Source: Zea mays
Taxonomy: Eukaryota; Streptophyta; Magnoliopsida; Poales; Poaceae
Reading direction: 5' to 3'
Assembly: GCF_902167145.1 (NCBI RefSeq)
Contig: NC_050097.1
Coordinates: 44,066,095 to 44,130,094 of the forward strand
DNA: 64,000 nucleotides
In this document: piece after piece, positions 44,134 through 53,826 of the stretch
Layout of the letters: each line of letters begins with the position of its first letter
Numbering within the stretch: position 1 is the stretch's first letter
Program-made: the position numbers and the translations under genes
The notes under the pieces: generated by a model
What the model saw: the letters and a program-made list of their open reading frames with translations, nothing else
Told to the model about the DNA's origin: nothing
The model's database searches: none

Positions 44134-46925
44134 ATGGCCAGAGTGCGTTCAATAGCTAAGATTACACGCGACGGAGAGGAGGCCGAAGCTGCTAAGACTA
44201 CCCCAATCTTCGAAGTAATGAGACAGTCGGGACTGGTTGTGATAGAGGGTGCTTCTGAAGAAGGTGCACCTGCTGCCGAAGCCGAGCAAGCTGACATTGA
44301 AGAAGGTGAGGCTGATGAAGAAGAGATAGATTATTCCGTCATGCCATCTAAACCCAGCCACCTGGAATTTGGAAAGTCTACTGTCTCCGAGGCCGATATG
44401 CCCATGATGACAAAGCTAGGCTACTTCGGGGAAGCCGAGAAGAAGCTAATTCGTTTTGGCGGAGAAGAAATCACTCCGAAGCCAGAAAATGATGAGGTGG
44501 TAGTTTTTAGAAGTTTCTTTAAAGCAGGATTGAGGTTTCCTCTACATGGAATGATTGCGGATGCTTTGGAAAATTTTGAAATTTATCTTCATTAGCTGAC
44601 TCCTAACGCTATCGTTAGGCTCATCATCTTTATCTGGGCTCTCCGAAGCCAAGGAGTGGAACCGCTTGCCGAAGCTTTCTGCCGGGTGCACGAGCTTCAC
44701 TATCAGACGAAGGCTAGGGAAGATGGGCTACACGAGAACTTCGGCTGTTACAACTTTGCTTACCGCAAAGATATGAAGACTCTGGTGGTTAGCTACCGCA
44801 CCAAATGGCCAACCGGTTGGAAAACTGAGTGGTTTTATGTTAAGGTTGATGATAAAAAGGAGAAGCTGGTTCAGAGCCCACTGGACCTAACCTTCGGGTT
44901 AACTAGGCCCCAGTGCTGCATGACTCCGAGGTCATCATGCCCAGGTGCTGTGGGCGAATTTAGAGTTGTGTCTGAGCATATCGGTACTAGGGATTTGGTT
45001 CGAGAATACTTAGCCAATAGAGTATTCCCAACGTTAAAGGAATGGAGTATGTCGAAGCTTAAAGGAGAGAAGAAAAAGAATGAACTTGTTCGACTGCCCT
45101 ATCATTTTAAGTTCATGAGACACTTCAAAGAACCCTGCCAAGAATGGTTGGATACGATTGAAGCTATGTGCAATGAAATCTTGGGCAATTATACGAGGAA
45201 AGAAAATCAATTGATGACGGCAGCCTTCGGCACTCGACCGAAACAAAGGCTGAACCGAGTAATGGATGCTCTGAAATTTGAATACCCAGACTATGAACGG
45301 CTAAGCAAAGGTGCCGAAGGGCCAAAACAAAAAAGAGTTGTCAGTGTTATGCAAAGACAAGCTGCCAGAATGATAAAAGAAGATGAAAATTTAGCAAAAA
45401 AGAAAAAATCCAGTCCTGAGTCGAAGGTGGCCGTTTTGAAGAAAAGAAAAGTTACAGCTCCGAAGCCAAAAGCTGATTTAGAAGAAGAAATTCCCTCAAC
45501 ACATTCTGCTACTGACGCAGAAGAAATTTTAAAGGTAATGACCGAATCCCTACCTAATAAGCTAAGTCCGCTGGGATCGGAACTGATGAAGCTTTTATAG
45601 AAGAAGAAGGAGCCTTCGGTTGCCGAGAAGCCCGCTGAACCAAAAAAGCGAAGGATTATTACTGTCATTGAGGCTATTGAAGAAACACCACCGTTGGCCT
45701 CAGCGCTGAAAACAGCAGCAGCCGAAGCTGCCCCTGCCGAAGCTTCTACTTCCGAAGCTGCAGCAGCCGAAGCCACAAATTTGGAAAACACACTTTCTGA
45801 CATTGATGAAATGATTTTGAATATGGCTGAGGAAGAAACTGCTGCAGCTGTTGAGGAAACCCCGGCTGCAGTGCCTGAAAAAAGGGAGAAGATGCCTGGA
45901 AAAGAGAAGGAGCCTGCCGAAGATTCTTTGGAAGAAAGAGATTTCAACTTTCAAAACATAATTGGGCAAGAGTTGTCTAAGGCTGAAAAAGAAGAGCTGA
46001 GGGACTATGCTATATCTTGCGGGTACCAGCCAGGGGCGCTGCTCTTCGGTGGTATAGACGAAGAGAGCTTAGGTTGCCTTCGAGACCGGACTGGGGCTAA
46101 AGTTGTTAGCACTTTATCAAAAAGTGTTGGTTTCCCGAAGCTCGAAGCCGATCTCAGCAGATACCGACGGCAGCATATCGCCGGTAGCTTGTTTTATTCT
46201 AACTTTAAGGTAAAATTCTTCCCTTAACTTTTTTATTGTTTTGATATGAAGATGTTTTCTGATGAAGGTTATTTTGTCAGAGCCTACTACTAAGCAAAAC
46301 CTTGAGAATGCAACAAGACCTCGAGGAAAAGAAAAATGAAGTTATAATTGATGGCTTAGAGAACAAGATTAAAGATCATGAAGCTGCCCTAGAAAAGAAA
46401 AACTTTGTGCTTCAAACAATGGAAGGTTCACTGGCAGAAGCTCAAGCCGAGATCGCCAGATTGAACAGTGAACTTTCCATGAAGTCAAAAAGCTTTGAGC
46501 AAGAGAAGAAAGATTTCGAAACAAAACTCAAAGCTGAAGTTGAAAAAACTTCAAATCTGCAGAAATCGCTTAAAGATCTTCAAGAAATATGTTTAGGCTT
46601 CGGCACCCGGTGCATTCAACGGCTGAAGCAGGTCTTCAAGTCAGTTGGAGCCAGTTCCGAAAAGTTTAAACCTTCGGTTGAAGACCTGTCGGGCACATTT
46701 GATCATATTGAAGGTGAAGTTGATGCTCTCGACGAAGTTATAGCTGGACATGGTGACTTTTGTGCTCTGCTAGCTTCTCGAGGCACAGTTGTTGCTTTCA
46801 TGAAGGCTGGTTGTACACATGGAAACATTGTAAAAAGACCAAACTTCAGCCTGTCACCAACAGACTTGGATGACATCCCCGGCCTGGCCCGAAGCATCGG
46901 AAATAGATTCGTTACTCAAATCTAG
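44134..46925 (+). pseudogene. Accessory gene opposite to pol in the Cinful-like element (two exons)
   Basis: Exon 1 (44134-46209) is a single frame broken only by TAG at 44593-44595 and 45598-45600. It has an acidic N-terminus, then ENDEVVVFRSFFKAGLRFPL and the PF04195-like segment, WFYVKVDDKKEKLVQSP, RPKQRLNRVMDALKFEYPDY, then Lys-rich and Ala/Glu-rich regions and SLFYSNFK. A 58 bp intron (GTAAAATTC...GATGAAG) gives exon 2 from 46268; a frameshift follows near 46300, then a coiled coil (KDHEAALEKKNFVLQTMEGS) to a TAG near 46923. It is the counterpart of the gene at 31308-34231, with the intron at the same place. Role unknown. Confidence 0.65.
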
Positions 46926-47968
46926 GCAAAGGGCGGGCAAAACTTGGCTGGTGATGAAGCTCGAAGCCACCTCAAGCCGGTAATAAACTTGTGCCTGCTG
47001 CTTTACCTTCTCCTTGAAATTTGCACATTCCTTATACTGCTTTGATATGTACAGGATGACAAAGCCGAGAAGCAATGAGCCGAAGCTTGGCAGATGATCT
47101 GAAGCTTAGCGAATGATGATGAAGCCGAAAACCTTGCTGTGAAAAAATTCTAGAAAAACTCTTGTATTATCCTTGTAAAGAATATTGTAATTTAAGAATC
47201 AGATACTATTCTGTAAATTTGTTCATACCTTGTAATATATTTTTACCTTTCCGTCCATGTATGAACTGCTTTGATGTGGATGAAACTGTCTGTATCTGCT
47301 TCCTTTCCTTTCGCCGAAGCCTTATCCTTAGAGCCAAAGCAATTGTCTGTATCTGTATGATATGATGATGATGATCCTATGTATGTCTAAATGAATGTTT
47401 ATCAATGCAATAAATGATGTGATGTATTGTGTAAATGAATGTCCAGACACACGCTTACGAAGCCACATCAAAACTCCTCATTCCCTTAGGAATGACTGAA
47501 ATCTCTTTGCTGCTTATTTTTCGGCTTCACCGCTTATTTTTAGGTGTAAGTTCTGCATCCCCTTAGGAACGTCTTTTGAACTTCTTCGCCTTCTATTTCG
47601 GTGGTATTTTTTGCGTTGACTTTTCGCGCTTCGCCTTATATTTCGGCGGTATTTGGCTCTGCATTCCCTTAGGAACGACTTTTGAGCAGAAAACTTACGT
47701 TGCGCTCCCTTGGGAACGACTTTTTTGTAGCTTCGTCGTGTTCTGTATCCCCTTAGGGACGACTTTCGAGCTTCTCCCTGTTTCTTTTCTCTCTCTGCAC
47801 TCAATGGTGCATGCTCAGATTTTACATTTTACATGGTTTGGGGGATCTTACTCTCGTAGAGCTGAATAAGAGAAGGAAAATTACATGCTATGGCCCCATT
47901 AAAAACCTTTCTCCCCCTTTAGAAAGGAAAAGGGTGCCATAGGAAAAAATAAAGAAGTTTACATCAAG
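46926..47968. other. Tat spacer between accessory gene and pol
   Basis: Non-coding 1 kb with repeated AGGAACGACTTTTGAGC and CGCCTTCTATTTCGGTGGT units, reverse relatives of the Zeon spacer repeats, and a TGATGATGATGAT run near 47365. Two convergent transcription units would end here. Confidence 0.6.
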
Positions 47969-49225
47969 TTACCCATAGTATCGTCGAAGCTCATCCGCAT
48001 TCCAAGATCTAGGAATGTCGTTGCCGTCCATATCCTTTAATTTGTAAGAACTGGGTCTTGACGAAGATACTACCAGAAAGGTTCCTTTCCACTTCAGCTG
48101 AAGCTTGCCTACTGTGTCGGGGTTGGCTACTCTCCGATGCACAAGATGTCCTGGCTTAATGTTTTTCAACCGAACTTTTCTATCACGCCATTTTATTGTT
48201 TCGGTTTGATATTTGTTGATATTTTCCACAGTCTGAAGTCTGGTCCCTTCTATAGTATCTTTTGCCATAGAATAATTAGCTTCGTCTTCTACCGAAGCTA
48301 CTGTTCTTATTGACCCCGCTTTAGCCTCTTCGGGGGTTATAGCTTCGTCACCGAACAATAACTTGAATGGTGTAAAACCTGTTGACCTTGATATAGTTGT
48401 ATTGTGGCTCCACACCACTTTAACCAACTCATCTGGTCACTTTCCTCTGGGCTGATTGAAGATTAACTTCATTATTCCCGTCATTATAATACCATTCGCC
48501 CTTTCAACTAGTCTGTTTGATTTTGGGTGCCTGACTGATGCAAAATGAGTTTTCGTGCCGATCTGATCACAGAAATCTTTGAAAGTTTCAACATCAAACT
48601 GTGTTCCATTGTCCACAGTTATAGCCTTCGGCACACCGAAGCGACAAACTATATTCTGCCAGAAGAATTTTTGGACTATAGCCGAAGTTATTGTAGCCGA
48701 AGGCTTCGCTTCGATCCACTTAGAAAAATATTCTACCGCCACCACGACATATCTCAAGTTGCCCTGCGCTGGTGGAAGTGGACCTAGCAGATCTAGGCCC
48801 CATCTTTGCAACGACCATGTTGGTTGTATTAGCTGAGTCAATGACGAGGGTTGCTTCTGATCTCTTGCACATTTTTGGCAATTTTCGCACTTTTGGATCA
48901 AATCTGCTGCGTCCGAAGCTGCCTTCGGCCAATAGAATCCTTGTCGAAAAACCTTTCCCAGAAGAGGTCTGGACCCAATGTGGGATCCACACAATCCTGC
49001 ATGTATCTCCTTCATCAGTTCTATACCTTCGGTTCTGCATAAGCACTTGAGAAGTGGGGAACAAACTCCATGTTTATATAATTCCCCTTCTATTATGACA
49101 TATGGTCTTGTTCTTGCTTCCATTCTTTTGTTATAAACCTCATCATCCGAGAGACAGTTACCCTGGAGGAAAGATATAATCTCAGTCCTCCAATCTTCAC
49201 TATGGACAGGAGATATTGTGAGCAC
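47969..49225 (-). pseudogene. Tat-clade integrase
   Basis: One frame with a TGA at 48434-48436. HHCC finger: H in EIHAGLCGSHIG and CENCQKCARD. Core: RWGLDLLGPLPPA (Asp), KAITVDNGTQFD (Asp) and VERANGIIMTGIM (Glu), so the catalytic triad is present, although the usual PxSNGQ loop reads PKSNRL. After the stop: SHNTTISRSTGFTPFKLLFGDEA and a basic C-terminal domain ending DELRRYYG. No chromodomain, as expected for Tat. Needed for inserting cDNA of the element and perhaps of gag-only partners. Confidence 0.85.
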
Positions 49226-49465
49226 TACTCTTTCGAGGAGTTCAACCGAAGGTGCTCTTATTGTCTCAAAAAAATACTTCCGAAGGTAGAGGAAGCCCCT
49301 GTGCCGCTGACTTGGCTAGAAGATCAGCATGCTCATTTCCCCTCTTGGAATATTCTTAACAGAAAATCCTTCGAAAGAAGCTTCAAGCCTTCGAACTGTG
49401 TCCAGATATTTCTCAAGCTTCGGATCTCTTGCCTTGCAACTCTTGTCAACATGACCAGAAATAAC

Positions 49466-50137
49466 CTAAGAGTCTGTTTTAAGGACTGTCCTTCTAATTC
49501 CCATTGCCTTTAACTTTCGAAGCCCCAAAAGTAAAGCTTCGTATTCAGCAATATTATTTGTACAACTGAAGTCAAGCCTTGCTGCATAGCATGTTCTGAC
49601 TTTGGAAGGTGCAACTAGGATAGCAGCAGCACCTGCACCGAAGGTTCCCCAGGAACCGTCGCAGAACACTGTCCAAGCTTCGGCATCTTTATTTGCTTCT
49701 TCTTCCTGAGCCCCCGGCGTCCAATCAGCAATGAAGTCTGCTAACGCCTGGGACTGAATTGAGGATCTATGCACATAGTCAACACTGAATTCGTTAAGCT
49801 CTGCAGCCCACTTTCCAATCCTTCCAGTAGCTTCTCTGTTCCTCATAATATCCTTTAGAGGCTGTGATGAAGGAACAATTATGTGGTATGCTTGAAAATA
49901 ATGTCGAAGCTTCCTGGAGGCCATTAACACAACATACAACACCTTCTCCAATTCTGTATAGTTTTTCTTTGATAAACTTAGAACTTCGGAGACAAAGTAT
50001 ACTGGGGCTTGCTTTTTAATTTGTCCTTCGAGCTTCTCCTGTACAAGCGCCGCACTCACTGCAGAGTGCGAAGCTGCCACATACAATAGTAATGGAGCCC
50101 CTGGCGCAGGTGGAGTTAATGTTGTTAGATCAATCAA
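49466..50137 (-). pseudogene. Tat-clade RNase H
   Basis: Contains LLLYVAASHSAVSAALVQE (gypsy RNase H) then, after a linker, a second RNase H-like domain: WTVFCDGSWGTFGAGAAAIL and NNIAEYEALLLGLRKLKAMG. A dual RNase H with the second, archaeal-like domain is a known mark of the Tat group. Frame breaks separate it from RT (near 50170) and from integrase (49226-49465). Confidence 0.8.
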
Positions 50138-50202
50138 GTATTGCTTCAGCTCTTCGAAGGCTTTCTATTGAGCTAGACCCCATTGAAAAACTTCGGCTGA
50201 CT

Positions 50203-51914
50203 TTAGTATTTCAAAGAAAGGCAAGTTTTTTCTGCTGATCTAGATATGAATCTATTCAATGATGCCAGTCTTCCTGTCAGCCGCTGGGCCCCCTTCTTTG
50301 TGCTTGGCGGCTCCATCCGAAGGATAGCTTCGATCTTTCTTGGGTTAGCTTCAATCCCCTTCGTTGAAACTAGACAGCCAAGGAACTTACCCTTCTTCAC
50401 TCCAAAGACACAATTTTCTGGATTTAATTTCAGGCCAGCTTGCCTGAAATTAGCAAATGTTTCTTGCAGATCAGTAATGTGATTTTCTTGCTCCGTGCTT
50501 TTTACTATGATATCATCAACGTATGTTAGCACATTTCTGCCTATCTGGGAATGAAGGACCTTGGCTGTCATTCTGCTGAAGCTTCCTCCAGCATTCTTGA
50601 GCCCCTCAGGCATCCGAAGATAGCAATAGGTGCCACTGGGAGTTATGAAGCTAGTCTTTGGCTCATCCTCCTTCTTCATCCATATTTGATGATATCCTAA
50701 GTAGCAATCCAGCAGACTCATAAGCTCTAAAGAAGCTGCTGCATCTATAAGAGAGTCTATTCTTGGTAATGGAAATTCATCCTTTGAACAGGCCTTGTTA
50801 AGATCTGTGAAGTCAATACACATTCTCCATTTGCCATTGGTCTTCTTCACCATAACAGTATTGGCTAGCCACTCTGGATATTTTACCTCTCTGATGACAC
50901 TAGTAGTTAGAAGTCTTTTTACTTCATTCCGAGCACCTTCGACTTTATCATCAGACATTTTCCGAAGCCTTTGCTTTCTTGGCCTGAAGGATGGGTCGAC
51001 ATTGAGTGAATGTTCAATGACGTCTCTGTTGACACCATAGAGATCATTGGCCGACCAAGCAAAAACATCTTTGTTGTTGAATAAAAACCTTATCAAAGTT
51101 TTCTCCTGCTCTTCAGATAGTTGAGACCCCAGCAGTACCTTCTGCTCTGCTATGTCTTCGCATAGAAGCATGGGCTTCGAATGATCAGCCGAAGCAGCCT
51201 TCTCTCTTCTGTACTTGTACTGTTCACAAGCTTCAGCTCCATCTATATTGTGGATCGCTTTTGAGTCTGTCCAATTTCCTTCGGCCTTTCTCGCAGCTTC
51301 TTGACTTCCATGAATAGCAATGGGCCCTTGTTCTGAAGGTATCTTCATACATAGATATGCTGGGTGAAGTATTGCTTCAAAAGCAATGAGTGTTCCTCGA
51401 CCAATTATTGCATTGTAGGGGTATTCCATGTCAACAACGTCAAAGACAATCTGTTCGGTCCTTGTGTTATGAACAAAGCCGAAGGTTACTGGCATTGTGA
51501 TTTTACCGAGTGCCATAATCTGTCTTCCTTCGAAGACGCATAGAGGATGTGTATCATCGTGAATCTTGTCTTCTGGCTCTTGCATCTGTCTGAAGGCCTT
51601 AGCAAATATGATATCCGTTGCACTGACTGTATCAACCAGAACATTATGAACCAGAAATCCCTTGATGACGCAAGATATGACCATAGCATCATTGTGGGGA
51701 TAATCTTTGAGCTGAAGATCCTCTTGAGAGAAGGTGATTGGGATGTGAGACCATTTTGATTTGATGAAGGGCCCTGCACCCCAACATGTTGTACCCTTCT
51801 CTGAGCCTCCTTCTTCTGCTTCTTGTTGGCCGGTTCTGAGCATGAACCTCCTGTTATCGGGAGCACCAGCTTCGTAGCCGAAGCAACTTTAGCTTGATTA
51901 TTGAACCAAGCCAT
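50203..51914 (-). pseudogene. Tat-clade protease and reverse transcriptase, gag-less start
   Basis: The first ATG after the PBS is at 51914 (MAWFNNQ), about 30 bases away; a frameshift near 51850 separates it from the main 546-codon frame. Upstream of protease there is only a ~60-residue basic leader (ATKLVLPITGG, NKKQKKEAQRR). The protease site reads VLVDTVSATD, with Val where Gly is expected in D-[TS]-G, so it is probably inactive. RT motifs: WRMCIDFTDLNKAC, the YHQIWMKKEDEPKTSF block, LRMPEGLKNAGGSF, and catalytic YVDDIIVKS. No capsid or knuckle precedes it. Confidence 0.85.
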
Positions 51915-51956
51915 CAGCTCAAAAGTGGAAGTGAGTTCTCCAGAGGTGGGCGCCAA

Positions 51957-52560
51957 TGTTGGGGACTTGTTCTCAAATGCTATGAATTAAGAACAAGGCA
52001 ACACAAAGAATAGGTTAAAGGTTAACGTTCTTCATCCTTCGAAGCATTTTTTCCCTTAGGATATAACGATCTTCGGACGAAGGTTATGAAGGACATACCT
52101 TCATAAGTATGACATGTATAAACAGAGGATGAAGCTTATGAAACATAGGAAAACAACATAAACAATTATATGACATTATAATGTAAATATCTATTATTAA
52201 ATAATCATGAGTACATGAGGGCAATATCAAATTACATTTGTACCTTGAGCTTGACAGAAAGCAGAGGTAAAAGTAAGATGCGAAAGCGTGAACAGTGCAG
52301 GGGTACTGTTCACCTATTTATAGGCACAGGGCGTAGCCTGTGTGAATTTACATTCATGCCCTCTACAAATGATTACAATCATAACACAGGTTATCATGGG
52401 CCGATTGGTCATTTCATCTTCAAGTCGGTGCCACCCTTCGTCTTAAGGCATGTCGTTATGCCGAAGCTCCCCGGAAAGTAGCTTCGGCTTTGCTTCTGTG
52501 TTGATCTTCTGAAGGTGTTTATTCTTATGGAACCTTCGGCGACGAACCAGACCCCCAACA
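51957..52560 (-). repeat. Cinful-like 5' LTR (604 bp)
   Basis: TGTTGGGGGTCTGG...GTCCCCAACA on the minus strand; TATA box at 52315-52322 and the GTGAACAGT/ACTGTTCAC inverted repeat immediately downstream. PBS TTGGCGCCC at 51947-51956. Confidence 0.9.
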
Positions 52561-52565
52561 GGTAC

Positions 52566-52898
52566 TTTTATTACACCAAGACGTCCAAGACATCCACAGA
52601 CTCTATAACATAGTCATTAACATTATCAAAGTGCGGAATTACAAAACGTATTAGATAAGGCTTTCACAGGCAGCTGACTGGGGGTTTGCCACTAAGATAA
52701 CTAGAACTCGTCGTAGTCCTGGAACTCCTCAAAGTCCTCCAGGTTGCCAGCATCTCCTCCTGAGCACTGAGTACAGTGGGGACAACCTGGGGTGGGGTGA
52801 TTTTTAAAGCAAGGGTGAGTACACATCAACGTACTCAGCAAATGTTTTGTTTGGCTAAAGTGGACTAGCTGTATGTAGAGTTAAGGTTAAGCAGTTGC
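52566..52898 (-). repeat. Gypsy LTR fragment, right half
   Basis: Continuation of the fragment at 42912 after the ggtac duplication. The minus strand has CATTTGCTGAGTACGTTG and GTGTACTCACCC, motifs common in Tekay/Del LTRs near the transcribed leader. Cut at 52898 by the next Tat LTR. Confidence 0.5.
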
Positions 52899-53521
52899 TG
52901 TTGGGTGCCTTCTTCTCCGCCGAAGGTCCTCAAGACAAAAACACCTTCGATGAGACAATACAAAGGTCCGCCGAAGCTATCATCAACTTCAGATTAGTTT
53001 CTCAAGACGAAGGACTTGTGCATAAGCAATGTTGCAGAATGCTGAAGCTCGATAGCTTTGGCTCGGAACAAGCAAAGAAGTAAAAGACTAAATAGACCTT
53101 ATTAGCTTTAGTGACTTGTAAATAAGTGTTCGAGGGTATGGATGTAATTTTCCCGGGCTGCGTCTCGTGCCTATAAATAGATGAACAGTAAGCCCGTACT
53201 GTTCACGCTGGATTGTATTTTACTCTCTCGCATCCACGCCTTCGAGCAAGCCGAAGGTATCAATGTAATATTAACATTGTTGATATTCATATATGTTTTA
53301 TGGAGTACAAGAATAAATGAATTATCAAAATATAGTTATCATATTTATCCCTTTGTATTCCTCTCCTCGTATTAAATGATGAAGGTACGTCCTTCTTGAC
53401 CTTTGTCTGATGAGCATTATACCCATGCGGAAATAATGTTTCGAAAGACGAGGGTCCTTAATAATTAACAATTGTGTTGTCTTGTTCTTGATTCACAGCA
53501 TTTGAGAACAAGTGACCAACA
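52899..53521 (+). repeat. Cinful-like 5' LTR (623 bp)
   Basis: TGTTGGGTGCC...AGTGACCAACA. Diverged from the 51957 LTR but keeps the TATA box and the AACAGTA...TACTGTTCAC inverted repeat. Confidence 0.8.
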
Positions 53522-53563
53522 TTAGCGCCCACCTTCGGTGAACTCACTACCACGACTGTGACA

Positions 53564-53826
53564 ATGGATACGCAAGACAACCAAGCTGTGGCACCTCCGG
53601 CTACGAAGCTGGTGCTCCCAATCACAGGTGGCTCAAGTTCTGAGCCGGACAATAAGAAGCTGAAGAAAGAAGCACAGATAAGGGTACAACATGTTGGAGT
53701 GCAAGAACCCTTCATCAAGTCCAAATGGTCTCATATACCAATCACCTTCTCCCAGGAAGACCTTCAGCTCAAGGACTATCCCCACATTGATGCAATGGTC
53801 ATATCTTGTGTCATCAAGGGGTTTCT
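53564..53826 (+). pseudogene. Gag-less Tat pol start (interrupted)
   Basis: ATG at 53564 (MDTQDNQAV), 42 bases after the LTR. The frame passes through TKLVLPITGGSSSEPDNKK and the pre-protease segment SHIPITFSQEDLQLKDYP to FLV, where the Tekay insertion falls just before the protease active site. Open without stops over 87 codons; it closely parallels 51485-51914. Confidence 0.8.

Larger units (their letters stand above)
43042..52560 (-). mobile_element. Cinful-like Tat-clade element (pol without gag)
   Basis: 9519 bp, minus strand, TSD ggtac (43037-43041 and 52561-52565), two 604 bp LTRs differing by roughly 19 positions by eye (about 3%). After the 5' LTR and PBS the coding region goes straight into protease-RT-RNase H-integrase; there is no capsid domain. 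Then comes a spacer and an oppositely oriented accessory gene before the 3' LTR. The same gag-less start recurs in the neighbouring element at 52899, so the lack of gag is a family trait, not a private deletion. The name Cinful is inferred from LTR and context. Confidence 0.85.
52899..53826 (+). mobile_element. Second Cinful-like element, 5' end only
   Basis: A full 623 bp 5' LTR (52899-53521; TATAAATA near 53173), a PBS with one change (TTAGCGCCC), and the start of a gag-less pol, interrupted by the second Tekay element at 53827. The remainder lies to the right of the window. Confidence 0.8.
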
